Shown here in pieces: positions 53,352-57,369 of a stretch of DNA of 57,369 bases. Below the pieces are notes generated by a model. That model was not told the origin of the DNA. It ran no database searches and saw nothing but the letters and a program-made list of their open reading frames with translations. The DNA lies in contig JBGCDS010000005.1 of the NCBI GenBank assembly GCA_045105615.1, forward strand, positions 1-57,369, given 5' to 3'. The stretch is from UBA1858 sp045105615 (GTDB taxonomy: Bacteria; Pseudomonadota; Gammaproteobacteria; UBA4575). Within the stretch, counting starts at the first letter, position 1, and each line of letters starts with the position of its first letter. A program made the position numbers and the translations under genes.

Positions 53352-53666
53352 TTAATGCCCTAGCATCCAAGGCCTGCCACCAGGTGATGCTTGCATGTAA
53401 TCTGGTTTCTTTTGTGTATGAGTATCATGTGAATGATCATGGCCACATGAATGCTTTTTCTTACGAATCGGTTCATGCGCACTCTTCTCATTCTTTGCCC
53501 ATGCTTGCCTATTACCATCATTCATTAGTGCTAAAGAAGGAGCGGAGATAATACGAATTGTATCGGCACCACAGGAAGGACAAGAAAATATATCATTCCT
53601 ATTTGCGATATTTGCATGATGGGTAAAATCTCCATGCTGTTCACAACGATATTCATATAATGGCAT
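53352..53666 (-). CDS. fmdB: FmdB-family zinc-ribbon protein
   Basis: 104 residues. Zinc-ribbon start M-P-L-Y-E-Y-R-C-E-Q-H with a C-x-x-H pair in place of the usual C-x-x-C, then the intact second knuckle C-P-S-C-G. After a linker the C-terminus has a His/Cys-rich stretch, S-C-G-H-D-H-S-H-D-T-H, absent from most FmdB proteins. FmdB is proposed to regulate the formamide/amide genes; here it lies 30 bases downstream of fmdA. Confidence 0.82.
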   Translation of the reverse strand: MPLYEYRCEQHGDFTHHANIANRNDIFSCPSCGADTIRIISAPSLALMNDGNRQAWAKNEKSAHEPIRKKKHSCGHDHSHDTHTQKKPDYMQASPGGRPWMLGH

Positions 53667-53696
53667 TATCTACACTCCTATAAAGTTGATATTATT

Positions 53697-54923
53697 CTAA
53701 CTAGTAAAGGCTAGATCTTCAGATCCCGTTACCTGCTTACTTGGTCCCTCTTCTTTAATATTTATGTCAAAATCAAAGATTCCAGTGGGCAGCCATAGGG
53801 TTGAACATGCATTTGGAATATCTACAATGCCACTGATATGCCCCTCCACTGGCGCAGTACCTAATATTGCGTAACCTTGAGCACCGGTAAAACCAAACTT
53901 TTTCATATATTCAATAGCATTAAGACATGCTCGGCGATAAGCGATATGCGGGTCGAGGTAGTGTTGTTCACCATCTTCATCCACTGATATTCCTTCAAAG
54001 ATTAAGTAATCAGAGTAATCAGGATCAATTTTACTAGGCTTAAAAATTGGATTGACGACACCATATTTTTCCATTCCACCTTTAATAATACTGACTTTAA
54101 TATCTAAGTAGCCTGCCATTTCGATCGCACCACAGAATGTGATTTCACCATCACCCTGTGAGAAGTGTATATCTCCCATCGAAAGACCTGCACCATCGAC
54201 ATAAACTGGAAAATAAACAGTTGATCCACGTGATAAGTTTTTGATATCACAGTTACCACCATGCTCTCTAGGAGGCACTGTACGTGCAGCTTCTGCAGCG
54301 GCTCTATCTCTTGCTGCACCCGTTAAAGAGCCCATTAATGCTGTATCTTCATAAGGTAAGCAGGCTAACGGAGGCACTCTATCTGGATCAGTATTAACAA
54401 GCTTTGTTTCACGCTTATTCCATTCATCTAATAAGTCCGCTGAAGGCAAGGTACCAATTAAACCTGGGTGCATAGTTCCAGGAAATTTCACATGAGGAAT
54501 ATGCCTAGATGATGCCCAAACACCACTAAAATCCCAACATGCTTTTCTTGCTTCAGGGTAATGTTCAGTTAAGAAACCACCACCATTCTCACGAGCGAAA
54601 AATCCAGTGAATCCCCATGCCGATTCTGGACATACGCCTACATCTAAGATATCAACAACTAACAAATCACCTGGTTTTGCACCTTCAACGCCAATCGGGC
54701 CACTTAAGTAATGTACTTTAGTTAGATCAACGTCACGTATATCATCAGCATTATCATTATTTTCAATTTGACCACCTGTCCAATCTATACATTGAACTCT
54801 AAATTCATCACCAGGTTTAACTGTTGAAGAAAATGGTATGTCGGGATGCCAACGATTATGAAGAACATCAGACTGCTCTTCAGGTGTTTTATCTACACTT
54901 ACTTCTATAAGCGTTTCTATCAT
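53697..54923 (-). CDS. fmdA: Formamidase/acetamidase FmdA
   Basis: 408 residues from the ATG at 54923, which has AGGAG 8 bases upstream (frame open to 54953). It hydrolyses formamide to formate and ammonium (members also cleave acetamide) in the cytoplasm. Family features: T-V-K-P-G-D-E-F, the G-F-T-G-F-F-A-R-E-N-G-G-G-F-L-T block, H-P-G-L-I-G-T-L-P-S, E-H-G-G-N-C-D-I-K, M-G-D-I-H-F-S-Q-G-D-G-E and G-Y-A-I-L-G-T. First gene of a unit with fmdB and the recombinase-domain gene, under its own sigma-54 promoter. Confidence 0.9.
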   Translation of the reverse strand: MIETLIEVSVDKTPEEQSDVLHNRWHPDIPFSSTVKPGDEFRVQCIDWTGGQIENNDNADDIRDVDLTKVHYLSGPIGVEGAKPGDLLVVDILDVGVCPESAWGFTGFFARENGGGFLTEHYPEARKACWDFSGVWASSRHIPHVKFPGTMHPGLIGTLPSADLLDEWNKRETKLVNTDPDRVPPLACLPYEDTALMGSLTGAARDRAAAEAARTVPPREHGGNCDIKNLSRGSTVYFPVYVDGAGLSMGDIHFSQGDGEITFCGAIEMAGYLDIKVSIIKGGMEKYGVVNPIFKPSKIDPDYSDYLIFEGISVDEDGEQHYLDPHIAYRRACLNAIEYMKKFGFTGAQGYAILGTAPVEGHISGIVDIPNACSTLWLPTGIFDFDINIKEEGPSKQVTGSEDLAFTS

Positions 54924-54968
54924 AGTGTTCACTCCTAGCTGATTAATGGTCAAATCAACTAATACATC

Positions 54969-54983
54969 GCACTATTTATGCCA
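54969..54983 (-). promoter_or_regulatory. Sigma-54 promoter of fmdA
   Basis: Minus strand TGGCA-TAAATAG-TGC: conserved GG and GC separated by 10 bases, with one weak position in the -12 (GTGC instead of TTGC). It would start transcription about 34 bases before the fmdA ATG at 54923. Confidence 0.65.
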
Positions 54984-55056
54984 AAATCATGAGGTCTTTA
55001 AAAATCAGCAACTTAGCATTTTTAAAAAGGTAAAAAGTGTGAAAAAATTAAATTTA

Positions 55057-55186
55057 CGCACTAAGTTAGACATTTAGCGCACCAATTTAGAATAAGATAA
55101 AATCTTTTTATTTTAATTAAAATATAAATTATATAAAATTCAATATATTCGCACTAACAACTACCATATAAAAATTTAAGCACCAA
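55057..55186. promoter_or_regulatory. Four GCAC[CT]AA sites upstream of fmdA
   Basis: CGCACTAA at 55057-55064, CGCACCAA at 55078-55085 (21 bp apart, two helical turns), CGCACTAA at 55150-55157 and AGCACCAA at 55179-55186, 75-220 bases upstream of the sigma-54 element. The last and the second read ATTGGTGC on the minus strand, the same core seen upstream of urtA. The intergenic region 54924-55220 holds no gene. Confidence 0.5.
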
Positions 55187-55220
55187 TACACATATTTAGA
55201 GAATTGGTATTCAAACTTTT

Positions 55221-55859
55221 TTAGAATCCAGTCTTCAATGCTGCATACAATTCATTTAATTCCTCTAAAGAACTTATACATGTCTTCAGATCTTTTAATA
55301 TCCCATCATCAATCCCATATATCCAACCATGCACAGACAGCTCATTATTATGATTCCAATTGTTTTGCACTGTTGTGGTATTACACACGTTAAACACTTG
55401 CTCTATAACATTCAATTCACTCAACCTAGCATGCTTCTCATCACCAGATAAAGCTGATAGTTCTTCAGCGTGAAATCTTGCGACATCTTTAATATGTCTA
55501 AGCCAGTTATCAATTAATCCATGCTGCTCTTTTTCTAACGCTGCTTTAATTCCTCCGCAGCCATAATGTCCACATACAATAATATGCTTTACCTTTAACA
55601 CCTCAACTGCAAACTGTATTACAGACAAGCAATTAAGATCAGTGTGCACTACAACATTAGCTATATTACGATGAACAAATACCTCGCCAGGAGGAAGATT
55701 GACAATTTGATTGGCAGGAACCCTACTATCAGAGCAACCAATCCAAAGGTACTCAGGCGTTTGCTGTTGCGATAGATTAGAAAAAAATTCAGGATTCTGA
55801 TCTTTTATCTCTTTAGCCCATATGCGATTATTTTCAATTAAATTACTTAATGTTTTCAT
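55221..55859 (-). CDS. can: Beta-class carbonic anhydrase (Can-like)
   Basis: 212 residues, cytoplasmic. Zinc ligands C42, D44 in C-S-D-S-R-V-P-A, H98 and C101 in C-G-H-Y-G-C-G-G occupy the same positions as in E. coli Can (C42, D44, H98, C101), and R46 completes the catalytic pair. It supplies bicarbonate or removes CO2. Located 17 bases after the DUF3754 gene on the same strand, so probably co-transcribed. The window's second carbonic anhydrase, beside the delta-class one at 7036. Confidence 0.93.
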   Translation of the reverse strand: MKTLSNLIENNRIWAKEIKDQNPEFFSNLSQQQTPEYLWIGCSDSRVPANQIVNLPPGEVFVHRNIANVVVHTDLNCLSVIQFAVEVLKVKHIIVCGHYGCGGIKAALEKEQHGLIDNWLRHIKDVARFHAEELSALSGDEKHARLSELNVIEQVFNVCNTTTVQNNWNHNNELSVHGWIYGIDDGILKDLKTCISSLEELNELYAALKTGF

Positions 55860-55876
55860 TTTATTTATAATTTATT

Positions 55877-57112
55877 TTAGTAGTTAAAATAACCATCCCA
55901 TAGACCGTCTAACTGTTTGTTAGACTCGGATAATGATTTTGCTTGATACTTCCCCTCAATTTCATTTATCAATTTCAATCGCAGCAATTTTTGCAATGCA
56001 TCCTGCATCTCAAAATCAAGCATGCATTGATATTTATCGTTAAACCACTGCTCTATCTTCTTATCTAGCTCGCATGCAGTTAGAGGTTCTTTTGAAGTTA
56101 ACAGATGATAGTAAGCCAGAATTGTTTCTTTGCACTCTTCTTCTTCAGCCGAATCAATCAGGTGATGAAATACGCCTGCGTTATTATCAAGATTTTTGAA
56201 ATAAAGATTTTCAGATAATTGCTTCATGAATTGGATTTTTCTATTCTTATACTTACCAAACTGTCGCCATAAAAATCCACCCAATCCACACAACCCTACA
56301 AGCAAAGCAATTAACGTTGCTTGATCTAGCGTGGCCGGTTGATCCTGTAATCCCAACCAAAAAGCAAGTACAGAAAACACTAGTAACAGTGTTGCGCCTA
56401 ATTTTGTCACCAGCATAAATATTCCACCAACTGCCGCTGGCACACCAATTAATAACTTATCTATTGCTTTCATGCGTACCTCAGTATTAGGAAATAGCAT
56501 TTCCATATCATTTTTAGGCACATTACGGAACAATTTAATAATGGTTGAGCCTGGCTCAAAATACAGCTCAGTTCTTTCTAGTCTGTCAAAATAACTTTTA
56601 TCTTTAAAGCGTACATAAACCAATACTCGATCATACACTTCCAATTCTATTGAACGCTTCTTCAAGCCAAACCATTGACTAACTGTTTCTGTCTTCTCGC
56701 TTAAACCACGCCTAAAAAACAATACCTCTTCAAAATCATTAAAATCAACTTGAAGCTTCACTTTAAATAGCGATTCTGCATGTAGAGCATCTTGCAAATC
56801 AGATTCTGAAATGGATTCAAAATTAGCCTGCTTTAATACTAGCTTTAACTGCTCTTCTAGTAACTGCTTAAGCTCATTAACGTCGGAATTTGTTACATCA
56901 ATAGGTTTAGTATCTCTATCAGGATCAAATGGAGCATAGTGATTTTTTAATTGCTCTAATTTTTTATGCAATTCAAAATGGAATAACGCTATAAGCACTT
57001 CACAAAAACCATTAAATGCTTTGACATCATCTGCCGGCAATCCAGCATCAACCTGACACATAGTCACAATGTCTGCACGTCGATAAGGTATAAATCTTTC
57101 TCTAACTTTCAC
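55877..57112 (-). CDS. DUF3754 membrane protein
   Basis: 411 residues, TMEM143-like DUF3754 family. N-terminus R-E-R-F-I-P-Y-R-R-A-D-I, then F-E-E-V-L-F-F-R-R-G and the conserved strand V-L-V-Y-V-R-F-K-D-K-S-Y-F; K-L-F-R-N-V-P-K-N-D-M-E-M-L-F-P is the signature. Two close membrane segments (about 222-245 and 250-275), with the rest cytoplasmic. Bacterial function unknown; immediately upstream of the carbonic anhydrase. Confidence 0.83.
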   Translation of the reverse strand: MKVRERFIPYRRADIVTMCQVDAGLPADDVKAFNGFCEVLIALFHFELHKKLEQLKNHYAPFDPDRDTKPIDVTNSDVNELKQLLEEQLKLVLKQANFESISESDLQDALHAESLFKVKLQVDFNDFEEVLFFRRGLSEKTETVSQWFGLKKRSIELEVYDRVLVYVRFKDKSYFDRLERTELYFEPGSTIIKLFRNVPKNDMEMLFPNTEVRMKAIDKLLIGVPAAVGGIFMLVTKLGATLLLVFSVLAFWLGLQDQPATLDQATLIALLVGLCGLGGFLWRQFGKYKNRKIQFMKQLSENLYFKNLDNNAGVFHHLIDSAEEEECKETILAYYHLLTSKEPLTACELDKKIEQWFNDKYQCMLDFEMQDALQKLLRLKLINEIEGKYQAKSLSESNKQLDGLWDGYFNY

Positions 57113-57159
57113 TTACCCGCCTCAAATTATTATTTTATGCTTTAAGTGTATAACCGCAA

Positions 57160-57369
57160 TCAGTCTATTTTCTCCAGTGTATAACCCTTTTCTTGTAATA
57201 GCCTATCAATACCATTATCTCCCCAAAAATGCCCCGCGCCTATGGCAAAGAAATAACTCTCTGATGTATTTTCACTGACCAAATGATGAATTGTCTCTGT
57301 CATTTTATAATTGCGTTGATTGATCAAACGATCTAGCAATTGATCATAAAATTCATTATCTTGCATATA
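57160..57369 (-). CDS. TraB/GumN family protein, 3' part
   Basis: Truncated at the window edge: the frame is open to base 57369 and the start is outside. The visible 69 codons have the C-terminal TraB/GumN ending, F-F-A-I-G-A-G-H-F-W-G-D-N-G-I-D-R-L-L-Q-E-K-G-Y-T-L, including the conserved G-A-G-H-x-x-G motif with its histidine. The family contains metallo-peptidase-like proteins of the erythromycin-esterase clan. Confidence 0.8.
   Translation of the reverse strand, partial: YMQDNEFYDQLLDRLINQRNYKMTETIHHLVSENTSESYFFAIGAGHFWGDNGIDRLLQEKGYTLEKID

Noticed and set aside
53330..53551. Plus-strand frame antisense to fmdB
   Set aside because: Shadow of the zinc-ribbon gene on the other strand.

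Overview
The window is about 57 kb of AT-rich bacterial chromosome (low-to-mid 30s % GC by eye), densely coding on both strands. The gene content points to a gammaproteobacterium: RapA, NhaR, a full-length E. coli-type YcaO, ArfB, the divergent tesA / ybbA-ybbP arrangement, a Zur box of gammaproteobacterial type and a DUF4212 / VC_2705-type symporter pair. A secreted delta-class carbonic anhydrase, formamide/urea uptake and Na+-linked genes suggest a marine or otherwise aquatic organism; a Thiotrichales-like lineage is my guess and is not proven. I see no rRNA, tRNA, CRISPR array, complete insertion sequence or prophage.

Layout. 1-8 kb (mostly minus strand): APC permease, secreted serine hydrolase, a damaged small membrane gene, amidohydrolase, a membrane-anchored protein, the Na+:solute symporter with its DUF4212 partner, and a delta-class carbonic anhydrase. 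8-13 kb: a zinc-homeostasis block with a His-rich duplicated metal-binding protein, DUF1826 and a CobW/COG0523 GTPase behind a near-perfect Zur operator, and a small divergent gene on the other side of that operator; then a haem-dependent N-demethylase-type protein and a phage-type conserved protein. 13-19 kb: cupin, class V aminotransferase, zinc alcohol dehydrogenase, YcaO, ArfB. 19-23.3 kb: a three-gene minus-strand cluster (haem-oxygenase-like diiron protein, methyltransferase, adenylation-carrier-hydrolase fusion) that looks like a small specialised-metabolite pathway. 23.6-27.4 kb: ybbP-ybbA / tesA. 27.5-38.6 kb: rhodanese lipoprotein, SPOR protein, hydrolase-OsmC fusion, RecQ, HIT, an exported truncated globin, an HPF-like protein and NhaR.

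38.7-47.7 kb: an EamA exporter preceded by a promoter, a short reading frame and a strong intrinsic terminator lying before its start codon (a candidate attenuator); RapA; a sensor kinase divergent from a Tat-exported solute-binding protein and a CheY-like regulator; and a secreted protein built from 13-residue Met/Pro-rich repeats. 47.8-55 kb: a nitrogen-scavenging region, urtABCDE-type ABC transporter plus formamidase fmdA, fmdB and a small recombinase-domain protein. Both transcription units start behind recognisable sigma-54 (-24/-12) promoters and share ATTGGTGC motifs, so NtrC-type control under nitrogen limitation is likely. 55.2-57.4 kb: beta-carbonic anhydrase, a DUF3754 membrane protein and the 3' end of a TraB/GumN protein.

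The best candidates for undescribed biology are the EamA leader RNA (39.67-39.89 kb), the diiron-oxygenase/methyltransferase/A-ACP-hydrolase cluster (19.1-23.3 kb), the 13-residue repeat protein (47.1 kb), the recombinase-domain protein inside the formamidase operon (53.1 kb) and the Zur-operator locus with its His-rich protein (8.8-11.6 kb).
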